A stretch of 64,000 nucleotides of DNA from Bacillota bacterium (GCA_023391695.1 JAEWAK010000036.1:1-64000); one strand, 5' to 3'; positions 24,963 to 32,992 are shown, counted from the stretch's first letter. Notes: generated by a model not told the origin, from the letters alone. Translations and numbers: made by a program.

Positions 24963-26194
24963 ATAAAGACAGTAAATTACTAATCAATTTATTATCAGCG
25001 GCAATCCGGAACCGGCAGCCGGATGTCCGGCCGGAAGAAACCGTCAATTGGGATGCTGTCTATGAAGAGGCAGCGGCCCACCAGGTACATACCCTGCTGT
25101 TCCCTGTGCTGTTAAAACTTCCCCCTGAATATAAACCGGAAGAAAGACTTATGGCCAGGTGGCAGAAGGAAACCGCACTGGCGGCTTTCGAACAGATCCG
25201 CCATATGGAACAGATAAGAGACCTTCTGCTGCTATTTCATCAGGAGGGTATTCCGGTGATCGTATTAAAAGGACTCGTATTAAGGAATTATTATCCCTGC
25301 CCTGAATTAAGGACTATGGGGGATGCCGATCTGCTGGTCCGTAAGAAGGATATGATAAAAGCGAAAAAGCTGTTAAAATCCTATGGTTACAGGCTGAAAG
25401 AGAATTCCGCCAGGCATTCCTGTTTCCAATGTGAGGACTTTTCGGACATTGAACTTCACTGGCTGTTAAATGACCGGGAAAGCGGCGCCGAACTGGCAGA
25501 ATTCACGGATCAGGTATGGGAACATGCACCAAATGCAAGAATCGGCGAAACCCCTGCCTTAGTCCTCTCCACGGATGACCAGATCCTGCATCTAATACTT
25601 CATACCGCGCACCATTTCCGGTCAACGGGTTTCGGGCTGCGCCAGTTATGTGATTTCGTACTTTTTTATGAAGCCAATGCAGGTAATATAAATACAGAGC
25701 AGGTTTTGGAACGGGCGAAGCTTTATCAAATCCATAAGTTTACCGGCACCTTATTCCTGCTGTGCCATAAGTTATTTGATCTGGAGATCCCGGGCCTGCA
25801 ATCCGATCCGGCTGAGGATTCCCTTATGGAATTATTTCTTGATGATATTATAAAATCCGGGGTTTACGGCCGGAGATACCCTGACCGGGATACAAACAGC
25901 CGAATCCTTAAGTATACCGGTTTTGACAAATCTCTACAGGGATTTTCTCTACAGGGATTATCCCCACAGGGATTTACACTTCTGCACAAATGGAGCCATT
26001 TTCTGTTTCCTTCCCCAAAAAAACTGAATTACAGATACAGTTATGCAAAGAAATTACCCTTATTGCTTCCTGCCGCCTGGCTTCACCGTATACTGCATAA
26101 TCTCGGGAAAATGAAAACCCTGAAACAGACAGATAATTTTGAAGGCATAAGACGGGACCGGTCTAAATTGCTCCAATGGCTTCAGCTTCGTTAA
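24959..26194 (+). CDS. Nucleotidyltransferase-family protein of RiPP-type clusters
   Basis: A 411-residue cytoplasmic protein with the fold of the NTP_transf_5 group. VLKGLVLRNYYPCPELRTMG leads into the metal motif GDADLLV (Asp122, Asp124). Relatives occur in paeninodin-type lasso peptide clusters and in HPr-kinase/PqqD clusters, where their exact reaction is poorly known. The ATG overlaps the last mini-ORF stop. Near the C-terminus SLQGFSLQGLSPQGF is encoded by a 15-bp triplication at about 25931-25975. The gene converges on the ABC exporter and overlaps it by 32 bases at the 3' ends. Function here is inferred from context. Confidence 0.85.
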   Translation: MNKDSKLLINLLSAAIRNRQPDVRPEETVNWDAVYEEAAAHQVHTLLFPVLLKLPPEYKPEERLMARWQKETALAAFEQIRHMEQIRDLLLLFHQEGIPVIVLKGLVLRNYYPCPELRTMGDADLLVRKKDMIKAKKLLKSYGYRLKENSARHSCFQCEDFSDIELHWLLNDRESGAELAEFTDQVWEHAPNARIGETPALVLSTDDQILHLILHTAHHFRSTGFGLRQLCDFVLFYEANAGNINTEQVLERAKLYQIHKFTGTLFLLCHKLFDLEIPGLQSDPAEDSLMELFLDDIIKSGVYGRRYPDRDTNSRILKYTGFDKSLQGFSLQGLSPQGFTLLHKWSHFLFPSPKKLNYRYSYAKKLPLLLPAAWLHRILHNLGKMKTLKQTDNFEGIRRDRSKLLQWLQLR

Positions 26195-27893
26195 AAGAAA
26201 AGGCCACTTCCGACAATTCCCCATTGCTTAATTTCCATACTCTCTGGCAGTAATCAAGCATGGTGGTCCGGTGGGTAATTACAATACAGGTACGCTTGGG
26301 GTATAATTCCGTAATTGCCTGTAGTACTTTCCTTTCCGTCCCGGCATCGAGGGCGGAAGTGGCTTCATCCAGCAATAAGACGGGCGTATTACGTAATAAA
26401 GCCCTGGCGATCGCTATTCTCTGGGCCTGTCCCTCGGAAAGCCCCAGCCCCCGTTCTCCGACCAGGGTATGGATGCCTTCCGGAAGTTTCATGACAAATT
26501 CCCATGCGTCGGCACTCTTAAGGGCCGCAATCTGCTCTTCTTGTGTGGCGTCAGGCCTGCCTAATTTCAGGTTATAGGCTATGGAACCGGAAAAGAGGGT
26601 ATTTCCCTGGGGAACATAGGATATAAAAGAACGTACTGAAGTTTCTTCCCCAGTGGTTCTTTGGCTGTAAGAAGCCTGTCCGGAAGCCGACGGGTTATTA
26701 TTGCCTGTATGAAAATATATTTTCCCCTCTGACGGTTCCAGAAGCTGCATTAATAAATGGATCAATGTGGTTTTTCCTTCTCCGGACATTCCAGTCAGGG
26801 CTATGATTTCCCCGGCATGTATTTCGGCCGAAATATTCCGTAACACCGTCTGATCCGCCTTATAACCAAAACGAATCCCATCCAGTGTAATATCCGTAAT
26901 ATTCCGGTCAGGTATAACCTCCGGATAACTTTCTGTACTCAGTTTTTCCAGCTCCATCAGGCGTTTGGCAGAGGCTGCCATGGAAACGACCTGGGGCAGG
27001 GTACCTGCCAGTCCCAGAAAAGGGGTCTGTACCTGTCCGACTAACTGGATAAAGGCCGTAAGGGTGCCAAATGTAATAGAGCCCTGAAACAGGCGCAGGG
27101 CTCCCCAGCCAAAGACAAAAAGGTAACTTAACCAGAAACCGCCGGCTACGAAAGAACCGGACAGGACCGTGGCGTAATTTTTTCGGATTGCCAGTCGTTT
27201 TTTATCTTCCTGCAGCTTTTTTATCTTCTCCCCGCTTTCTTTTTCAGAACAGAAGGTTTTCAATACCAGCATATGTTCCATACATTCCTGCATATAGGAA
27301 CGGTATCTGCTTTCCGCTTCCTGTGCCTTTTCCTGGATTTCCATAAATTTTCTTCCAAATAAGTAACTGAACAAAACTGCCGCGGGACCTAAAAGGAAAG
27401 CAAATAAGGCCAATACCGGATCAAATACAAAGAGTGCTGTAAAGGAAGCAAGCAGCCCGAATCCCAGAGCTATTATTTCCGGCACTCCGTTTACAATCCC
27501 ATCCGTAATGATTCCCACATCACTGGTGGTCCGGGTTACAATATCCCCGGAATGGTACCTGGAATATTCTGTCCATTTTACCCGGGTCAGGTGCATGAAC
27601 AACTTATATCTTATCCGGTTGGACATGGATTCCTGGATCCTTACCGATATTATGGAGGCAACTCCCTTTAATACAATCTGCAGTATGACTGCTATGCTGA
27701 ATAATACACAGGCTTTTACGGCATCCTGCCATATTCCGCCGACTGCGGCATCAATAAGGTCCTTTGATATAACAGCCACTCCCACCCTGCACAAAGAGAG
27801 AACGGCATTCATTAAAATAACCAGGATTAATGGTGCAAAATGCGGCCGAACCGGAACTGCCATCCATTTGATGATCATCCATATTCTTTTCAC
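26163..27893 (-). CDS. ABC exporter, fused membrane and ATPase domains
   Basis: Half-transporter of 576 residues. The membrane domain (about 1-315) has six helices; the ATPase domain (about 330-576) has Walker A GMSGEGKTT, the signature LSEGQAQRIAIARAL and Walker B VLLLDEATSALD. There is no C39 peptidase domain, so leader removal must be done by another protein. GTG start with AGGAG upstream. It is the last gene of the RiPP-like operon, in the position of the exporter in lasso peptide clusters, and probably exports the matured peptide as a homodimer. Confidence 0.92.
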   Translation of the reverse strand: MKRIWMIIKWMAVPVRPHFAPLILVILMNAVLSLCRVGVAVISKDLIDAAVGGIWQDAVKACVLFSIAVILQIVLKGVASIISVRIQESMSNRIRYKLFMHLTRVKWTEYSRYHSGDIVTRTTSDVGIITDGIVNGVPEIIALGFGLLASFTALFVFDPVLALFAFLLGPAAVLFSYLFGRKFMEIQEKAQEAESRYRSYMQECMEHMLVLKTFCSEKESGEKIKKLQEDKKRLAIRKNYATVLSGSFVAGGFWLSYLFVFGWGALRLFQGSITFGTLTAFIQLVGQVQTPFLGLAGTLPQVVSMAASAKRLMELEKLSTESYPEVIPDRNITDITLDGIRFGYKADQTVLRNISAEIHAGEIIALTGMSGEGKTTLIHLLMQLLEPSEGKIYFHTGNNNPSASGQASYSQRTTGEETSVRSFISYVPQGNTLFSGSIAYNLKLGRPDATQEEQIAALKSADAWEFVMKLPEGIHTLVGERGLGLSEGQAQRIAIARALLRNTPVLLLDEATSALDAGTERKVLQAITELYPKRTCIVITHRTTMLDYCQRVWKLSNGELSEVAFSFNEAEAIGAI

Positions 27894-27913
27894 GTTATTT
27901 TACTCCTAATAAT

Positions 27914-27945
27914 GTTACAGTTCAGCCTTACGGCTGAATTGTAAC
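27914..27945 (-). repeat. Dispersed hairpin repeat C, copy 2
   Basis: GTTACAGTTCAGCC pairs with GGCTGAATTGTAAC around four bases. It abuts the stop codon of the peptidase gene and has no T tract, so it may mark mRNA processing or stability between peptidase and exporter rather than termination. Confidence 0.65.
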
Positions 27946-28425
27946 CTAATATTGATTATTGATATGAAATAAAATCCGGCGCATACGCCGGTAAAAATTT
28001 ATTATAAAATATCGAAACGGGAATAACACATACCAAAGGCAGGAAAGCATCCGCCATATTTTGCCGTTACAAGGTATGCCTCTGTCCTGCCTCCAGACCA
28101 TAATTACTTTTGCCACGATTTGTTCCGGCCGTATCGGGCCTTCGCACCACTGCTGTGCATCCCCGTTAATATACAGGCTGTCTTTTTTCTTTTTAATGAT
28201 CCGGTGGAGCACATATTGCCTGTTATCCCTTACCACCAGCAGTATATCGCCCTTTTTAACCTCTGCAAATCCGGTTTTTATAAGTTCGACAAGATCCTTA
28301 TTCCCACGCAAAAAAGGGTACATACTCATTCCGGTCACGGTGATTCGTACCCTGCTGCCGGCATTCAGTAATTCCTCCACCGCCGGCATTATGCTATCTG
28401 CTTTAATCAATTTTATTTCAAACAT
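27946..28425 (-). CDS. S24/S26-type signal peptidase-like protein
   Basis: A 159-residue protein. GMSMYP (Ser34) matches the nucleophile box of signal peptidase I. YVLHRI (His74, Arg75) matches the second box of the SipW/archaeal/ER type, which uses His in place of Lys. A hydrophobic stretch at about 123-143 followed by a basic end suggests a C-terminal membrane anchor. It overlaps the HPr-kinase-like gene by 13 bases. Since the exporter has no peptidase domain and no lasso-type B2 protease is present, this is the leading candidate for precursor cleavage. It could instead process an unrelated protein. Confidence 0.75.
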   Translation of the reverse strand: MFEIKLIKADSIMPAVEELLNAGSRVRITVTGMSMYPFLRGNKDLVELIKTGFAEVKKGDILLVVRDNRQYVLHRIIKKKKDSLYINGDAQQWCEGPIRPEQIVAKVIMVWRQDRGIPCNGKIWRMLSCLWYVLFPFRYFIINFYRRMRRILFHINNQY

Positions 28426-29267
28426 TGATACACTAACTCCACAGCTTCATAATCCGGTCTGCATGATAATAAATATACTGGGGTAACGGCAATTATCCCT
28501 TCCAGGTCATCAAAAGCCAGTTTCATGATATCTTCCTGGTAATACGGCAGAAAACATCTGGGCATAAGCCTGGAAACAGCTTCTTTGCCATCCAGCCTGC
28601 GTACCTCGTTTTTATTTGCCTGTTCCAGCAGGATAATTGCGGACAGGGGTACCGAACGATTTTTGTACCTGGCGGAGGAGCCGTTCCATAAGGTGCCGTA
28701 TACCCAGGGGGTACCGTCGATAACTCTCACCGCCGGCCTATCCGCATTTATAATCTTAGCCCCCTTGTATCTTCTCCAAAGATTTGCCTGGGTGGTCTTT
28801 CCGGTTCCCGAAGGGGCCGAAAACATAATTCCTTTCCCATTCCATTCGATGGCAGCGGCATGTATGACCATTCCCTGATGAAATAAAATACAGTTCCGGA
28901 ATAAGATCTCACCTAAAGTCCCTAAAAACAGGCTTAAGATATCCTTATAATTGTTTTGATATGTAATTACGGCATTGTTCCAAAGTTTATTCACCTGAAG
29001 ACAGTAAACCGCTTTCTTTGCTTCCTCATTATTTATGAAGACGGATACCTCATTTTCCGTACCATTATTCCGGCCCCATTGTATTTTTTCATCCAGCAGG
29101 AGTGTATCATCCGGGATAAGGATATCCGGACAGCTTAAGAAAGATACTTTAAGATCAGCCTGGCAGGGAGTCTTAAAAGAAAAATGATTTATTTTTTTAT
29201 TTCTTTTCAATGGAATTTCTGAATGAATTTGTATACGTATCCCGGCTATTTTTATCATAAACATCAT
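28413..29267 (-). CDS. HPr-kinase-like protein of the RiPP cassette
   Basis: A 284-residue protein of the HprK-related kinase group. IHAAAIEWNGKGIMFSAP leads into the Walker A SGTGKTT (Lys157). It lacks the N-terminal domain of true HPr kinase. In paeninodin clusters a homologous kinase phosphorylates the precursor near its C-terminus; the precursor here ends in a Ser-rich SSSQQCS tail that could serve as target. The start is set at 29267 by GGGGAGG eight bases upstream; a longer frame reaches 29315 but would overlap the precursor gene. The gene follows the precursor by 38 bases. Confidence 0.83.
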   Translation of the reverse strand: MMFMIKIAGIRIQIHSEIPLKRNKKINHFSFKTPCQADLKVSFLSCPDILIPDDTLLLDEKIQWGRNNGTENEVSVFINNEEAKKAVYCLQVNKLWNNAVITYQNNYKDILSLFLGTLGEILFRNCILFHQGMVIHAAAIEWNGKGIMFSAPSGTGKTTQANLWRRYKGAKIINADRPAVRVIDGTPWVYGTLWNGSSARYKNRSVPLSAIILLEQANKNEVRRLDGKEAVSRLMPRCFLPYYQEDIMKLAFDDLEGIIAVTPVYLLSCRPDYEAVELVYQCLK

Positions 29268-29305
29268 CCGGCCATCCTCCCCGGTAAAATGATTTCTTAC
29301 GGTAA

Positions 29306-29482
29306 TCAGCTGCATTGCTGGCTGCTGGACCAGACTTTTTTACAGCGGCATGGCATACCCAAAAGGGAAAGGAGCCAGGCTACCAGCCAGGTTGAATGTA
29401 CATAATCCGTACCGCAGGTTGCCAGCCTTTCTTCCGGCCGCAATTCGATTACTTCCATTGTTGGTTTCATGTAAGTTTTCAT
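29306..29482 (-). CDS. Candidate RiPP precursor peptide (58 aa)
   Basis: A short peptide between the radical SAM and kinase genes. The leader, residues 1-20, contains YMKPTM, which fits the YxxPxL motif bound by PqqD-type recognition domains in Firmicutes lasso systems, and then RPEERLATCG. The presumed core (from about residue 23) has Cys23, Cys45, Cys47 and Cys57 and three Trp (32, 36, 51) around a hydrophobic stretch WLVAWLLSLLGM, ending in SSSQQCS. The ATG at 29482 has GGGAGGTGA just upstream; that site overlaps the radical SAM stop codon, so the two genes are translationally coupled. No homology is claimed for the core; the cleavage site is unknown. Confidence 0.78.
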   Translation of the reverse strand: MKTYMKPTMEVIELRPEERLATCGTDYVHSTWLVAWLLSLLGMPCRCKKVWSSSQQCS

Positions 29483-29486
29483 ATCG

Positions 29487-30611
29487 TCACCTCCCGTCCG
29501 CATAAATTACCTTATCCTGATTTATCTTTTCCCTCTCCTGCGCAAGCTCGCATAAATATAAGGCGGGCTGTTCAAAGCTTCCTGTTTCGTTTAAAAGTCT
29601 TGCAGGACAGGATGCGCAATAATCAAGGAATGAGCACCGGCTGCAGGCCTCACAGGCAGGAACAAAGGTACAGAGTTTTTGAAGTTCCTGCCAGGCCGGC
29701 ATAAATCCATATTCAAACGGAAAGGTTTCCGGTTTATCCATCAAAGAACAGGGCACCATCCTGCCATCCCAGGTTATCCAGAAAACATTTTTTCCATTGC
29801 CGCATGGAAAGGAATTCTTCCTGCCAGGCAGGATACCCGGAACCTTTAAGACCTCGGCCAGCTTATCTTCTATGGGGTTGGCAGGATATTTATTGCCGTT
29901 ATCCTGCTTCCCGTTATACCGGCTTACCCGCTTTTCAAATTCGGCCAGCTCCTTGGGAGATAACCGCTCCGCCTCCGGGCAGTTTAAAGTTCCCTCACGC
30001 CTTGGTGATATGTAATTGACAATCCCCAGGGATAATCCCAGGGATTTGGCCATATCAGCTATTGTTTCAAAATCATCCGCATTTCCCCGGACAACAGTCG
30101 TCCTTAACTGTACATTGATCCCCTGGTCAGCCAGTAAACCGATACCCCGTACGGCACGTTCAAAACCGTCCGGATCCCCGCATACCCTGCCGTATGTATC
30201 CGGGGATGAACCATATAAGGTTACCTCGATCTGAGAAGGCGGAATATTCCCCAGCCAGTTTGCCGCCTGCGGAGTGATCATAGTTCCATTCGTATAAATT
30301 GTTATATTAAAACCCATCATGGATATCTCTTCATAAATGGTTTTAAAATCTTTCCGCAGAAATACTTCTCCGCCCGTGAGTAGCAAAAAAAGCATCCCTG
30401 CATCTCTGGCCTCGCAGGCAAGCTGTATCCACTCTTTTGCCGTACGCTCCCCGTTTATTGCTTCTGAATCGTTATAATTCCTTCTGATATAGCACATTCT
30501 GCATTTCAGATTGCAGCGGGGAGTTAACTCGAATTCACCTATAATGGGTATGTGTTTTTCAATCGAGTTTCTTGCCAACAATCCGCTTAATTGTCCCCAG
30601 GTCATGCTCAT
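29487..30611 (-). CDS. Radical SAM/SPASM peptide-modifying enzyme
   Basis: A 374-residue enzyme. The radical SAM cluster motif CNLKCRMC (Cys33, Cys37, Cys40) is canonical CX3CX2C. The C-terminal SPASM domain (about 265-360) has CGNG..CSLM followed by CEACSRCSFLDYCASC and a last Cys in YLCELA, enough to hold two more iron-sulfur clusters. Such enzymes install thioether, C-C or epimerised residues on peptides. It overlaps the PqqD gene by ATGA and runs into the precursor gene, so the three form one unit. The modification is unknown; thioether formation from the four Cys is one possibility. Confidence 0.92.
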   Translation of the reverse strand: MSMTWGQLSGLLARNSIEKHIPIIGEFELTPRCNLKCRMCYIRRNYNDSEAINGERTAKEWIQLACEARDAGMLFLLLTGGEVFLRKDFKTIYEEISMMGFNITIYTNGTMITPQAANWLGNIPPSQIEVTLYGSSPDTYGRVCGDPDGFERAVRGIGLLADQGINVQLRTTVVRGNADDFETIADMAKSLGLSLGIVNYISPRREGTLNCPEAERLSPKELAEFEKRVSRYNGKQDNGNKYPANPIEDKLAEVLKVPGILPGRKNSFPCGNGKNVFWITWDGRMVPCSLMDKPETFPFEYGFMPAWQELQKLCTFVPACEACSRCSFLDYCASCPARLLNETGSFEQPALYLCELAQEREKINQDKVIYADGR

Positions 30612-30877
30612 GGTTCTATGAATCCTTTCTCTGCTATGGCGGTCAGAAATTCATTGACATCTGCTTTTGCAATTTCTTCCTCCACCTCATAATTCTCTTT
30701 CAGTAAAGCCACCAGTTCCTTATCACTGCCGACCTCCTGTTCCATCTTCTTCCAGAGCAATGCACCGCTTTCACTCAGACTCAGTAATCCGTTAAATTCA
30801 ACCACTCTCTGGCCTAATGGAACTACTACCCACGAACCTGCTATTTCCCGTAAAAGAAATCCTTGTTTGATTTTCAT
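30608..30877 (-). CDS. PqqD-family RiPP recognition protein
   Basis: An 89-residue winged-helix protein of the PqqD family. The pattern REIAGSWVVVPLG, then NGLLSLSESGALLWKKM and a final AIAEKGFIEP is typical. Such proteins hold the leader peptide and present it to the modifying enzyme; in lasso systems the equivalent is B1. AAGGAG lies six to seven bases before the ATG and only a few bases after the stop of the Wzz-like gene. It should bind the YMKPTM leader of the precursor. Confidence 0.9.
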   Translation of the reverse strand: MKIKQGFLLREIAGSWVVVPLGQRVVEFNGLLSLSESGALLWKKMEQEVGSDKELVALLKENYEVEEEIAKADVNEFLTAIAEKGFIEP

Positions 30878-30888
30878 TGTGTTCTCCT

Positions 30889-31620
30889 TTAATTTACATT
30901 TGCCATATACTTAAGCCTGTGCTTTCTCTTGCTGATTTCATCTCCTGCGGGTATCGTACCTAAAGTAATGATACCCAGGTAATGTTCAATGTCCTCCGAT
31001 GTCCTTATATTGTCATTACTTAATTGAAACAGGACGATTATACTTAAGACCGCCGCCATGCCTAACAAGCCTCCCATAATGAAACTTCTCGGGATATTAC
31101 GGCCGACCGGAACGGAAGGCAGATTGCCGTATTCCATAATATTTATTTTTTCAATTTCCATAATCCGGACTAATTGGTCAGAAGAGGTCACTGCAATGGC
31201 ATCCGCCAGTCTCTTTGCCAGGGAAGGATCATAATCCGTAACACTGATTTCCAGTATCCGGGTCTCTTCCGGATTAACGACGGATATCATTCCGGCCAAT
31301 TCATCGGGAGTTATACTGACTTCGGAATTTTTAATAACCTGTTCTAAAACCGGACGGCTCGTTAACAAAATCATATAATCCTGGGTCAACTGGGTACCCG
31401 TCTGGAGATCGGAATAAGTTGTTTTCGTCTCGTCCTGGCGGTTAATCACATATATCTTTGCAGTCGAAGTATAAAAAGGAGTCACCAAAAACAGGTTGAT
31501 ACATCCCAAAGCTGCGGCTCCTATTATGCCTGCCGTTAATATAATCCATAATTTACGTGTTAAAACAGAAAACAGCTCTTTGAAGTCAATACCTGCAAAA
31601 TCACTATTTCTTGTTACCAT
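30889..31620 (-). CDS. Wzz/CpsC-like chain-length protein, second copy
   Basis: A 243-residue protein with two membrane helices (about 25-48 and 180-202) flanking an outer coiled region, the fold of the polysaccharide co-polymerase / CpsC adaptor. It is clearly paralogous to the copy at 44.2-44.9 kb: both have TTPFY/ITPMY, KIYVVNRQD-like and YSDLQTGTQLT segments. Start at MVTRNSD with AAGGAG seven bases upstream. Unlike the other copy it has no BY-kinase partner; it is followed after 11 bases by the RiPP genes. Whether it serves capsule length control or the peptide system is open. Confidence 0.87.
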   Translation of the reverse strand: MVTRNSDFAGIDFKELFSVLTRKLWIILTAGIIGAAALGCINLFLVTPFYTSTAKIYVINRQDETKTTYSDLQTGTQLTQDYMILLTSRPVLEQVIKNSEVSITPDELAGMISVVNPEETRILEISVTDYDPSLAKRLADAIAVTSSDQLVRIMEIEKINIMEYGNLPSVPVGRNIPRSFIMGGLLGMAAVLSIIVLFQLSNDNIRTSEDIEHYLGIITLGTIPAGDEISKRKHRLKYMANVN

Positions 31621-31921
31621 GGTGAAACTCCTTGCCAATTTTATTTTTCTGTATATCTTTCTTATTCGGATAATCTACCGCATGACTTCTTCGCAAAATT
31701 ATTTTACATATTTTTCCATTGATAGAATTATATATTATACCTATTGTGATTTCAACGCCAATATAACCTTTCGGGAAAAATTCGATTTACAGGTTATCCA
31801 ATTTTAATCCAGTAAAATTTGTAATCTGTGTTTTTATTATCTCAATAGACTTTATTCACATATCTTCCTAAATTACTTGTCCCATATGTTTTGCTACCCA
31901 TACCGGAGGACTAAACCTTCC
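31621..31921. other. Intergenic region upstream of the Wzz/RiPP operon
   Basis: AT-rich, no gene. It holds the promoter at 31734-31762. No clear terminator for the epimerase gene was found, so read-through from the capsule operon is possible. Confidence 0.55.
31734..31762 (-). promoter_or_regulatory. Promoter of the Wzz/RiPP operon
   Basis: On the minus strand TTGGCG and TATAAT are separated by 17 bases. An alternative uses TTGAAA with the second TATAAT and an 18-base spacer. The leader to the first start would be about 105 bases. Confidence 0.65.
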
Positions 31922-32992
31922 TTACCCTAAATTTCTCGTCAAAGCGGGTATTCGCATTCCGTTTTGCTGCGGCTCATAACCTATTTTAACTTTATAATAA
32001 TCCTTATACCACTCCACAAACTTTCCCAGCCCGTTTTCAATACTGGTGCCGGGCTTAAAACCTATTTTTTTCTCTAAATCGGAAATATCCGCATAAGTCC
32101 TTAACACATCTCCCGGCTGCATGTCCAGATAGATTTTCTCGGCTTCCAGTCCCAGTTTATCTTCCAGAGCATTTATAAACCGCATTAACTGGACAGGGCT
32201 GTTATTCCCGATATTATAAATTTTATAAGGTGCAAAACTGCCGCTTATTTCACTTTCCTCCCAATCCTGTGCCGCTGCCGGCGGCAGGGGAATCAGTCTG
32301 TAGATACCTTCAACTATGTCATCGATATACGTAAAGTCCCGCTCCATTTTACCATGGTTAAATACTTTGATCGGTTTCCCTTCCAATATATCTTTTGTGA
32401 AAGAAAAATAAGCCATGTCAGGCCTCCCCCAGGGACCATATACGGTAAAAAACCGGAGTCCGGTTACCGGAATACCGTATAAATGACTGTAGGTATGTGC
32501 CAGGAGTTCATTTGCTTTTTTTGTAGCCGCATAAAGGCTGACCGGATGGTCCACATTATGATTGGTTGAAAAGGGTGCGGTTTTGTTTCCGCCGTAAACA
32601 GAGCTGGAGGATGCGTACAGCAAATGTTTTACCGGATAATTTCTGCAGGCTTCCAGCATATTTACAAATCCGGTTAAATTGGAGTCCACATAGGCATAGG
32701 GATTTGCAATACTGTAACGGACCCCCGCCTGGGCCGCCAGATTAATGACATATTCCGGCCTGTTGTCCGAAAAAAGGGTATCTACCTCCTGTTTGTCCTT
32801 AATATCCATTTTGTAAAAGGTGAAATTACCAAATTTCTTAAGCATTGACAGGCGGTCTTTTTTTAACTGGGGATCATAATAGGTATTCATATTATCTATG
32901 CCCGTTATCCGATACCCGTGATTTAACAGAAGTCTGGATAAATGGAAGCCGATAAAGCCCGCAGCTCCGGTGATTAATATTTTTTCATTCAT
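31922..32992 (-). CDS. UDP-glucuronate 4-epimerase-like NAD-dependent epimerase
   Basis: A 356-residue short-chain dehydrogenase-type epimerase. GAAGFIGFHLSRLLL binds NAD; NTYYDPQLKKDRL is characteristic of the UDP-glucuronate 4-epimerase group; the catalytic SSVYGG and YAATKK motifs are intact. It would convert UDP-GlcA from the dehydrogenase to UDP-GalA for the capsule. GGAGGGAG precedes the ATG. Odd feature: the last 17 or so residues (EPQQNGMRIPALTRNLG) are encoded by dispersed repeat B, so the natural C-terminus seems to have been replaced or extended. Confidence 0.92.
   Translation of the reverse strand: MNEKILITGAAGFIGFHLSRLLLNHGYRITGIDNMNTYYDPQLKKDRLSMLKKFGNFTFYKMDIKDKQEVDTLFSDNRPEYVINLAAQAGVRYSIANPYAYVDSNLTGFVNMLEACRNYPVKHLLYASSSSVYGGNKTAPFSTNHNVDHPVSLYAATKKANELLAHTYSHLYGIPVTGLRFFTVYGPWGRPDMAYFSFTKDILEGKPIKVFNHGKMERDFTYIDDIVEGIYRLIPLPPAAAQDWEESEISGSFAPYKIYNIGNNSPVQLMRFINALEDKLGLEAEKIYLDMQPGDVLRTYADISDLEKKIGFKPGTSIENGLGKFVEWYKDYYKVKIGYEPQQNGMRIPALTRNLG
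31938..31980. repeat. Dispersed repeat B inside the epimerase 3' end
   Basis: CAAAGCGG (31940-31947) pairs with CCGTTTTG (31959-31966), followed by CTGCGGCTCATAAC. It is the same element as at 10231 but lies in frame within the last codons of the epimerase gene. Confidence 0.6.

Noticed and set aside
24746..31620. Lasso peptide cluster in the strict sense
   Set aside because: No asparagine-synthase-like cyclase and no B2 transglutaminase-like protease are present between 24 and 33 kb.
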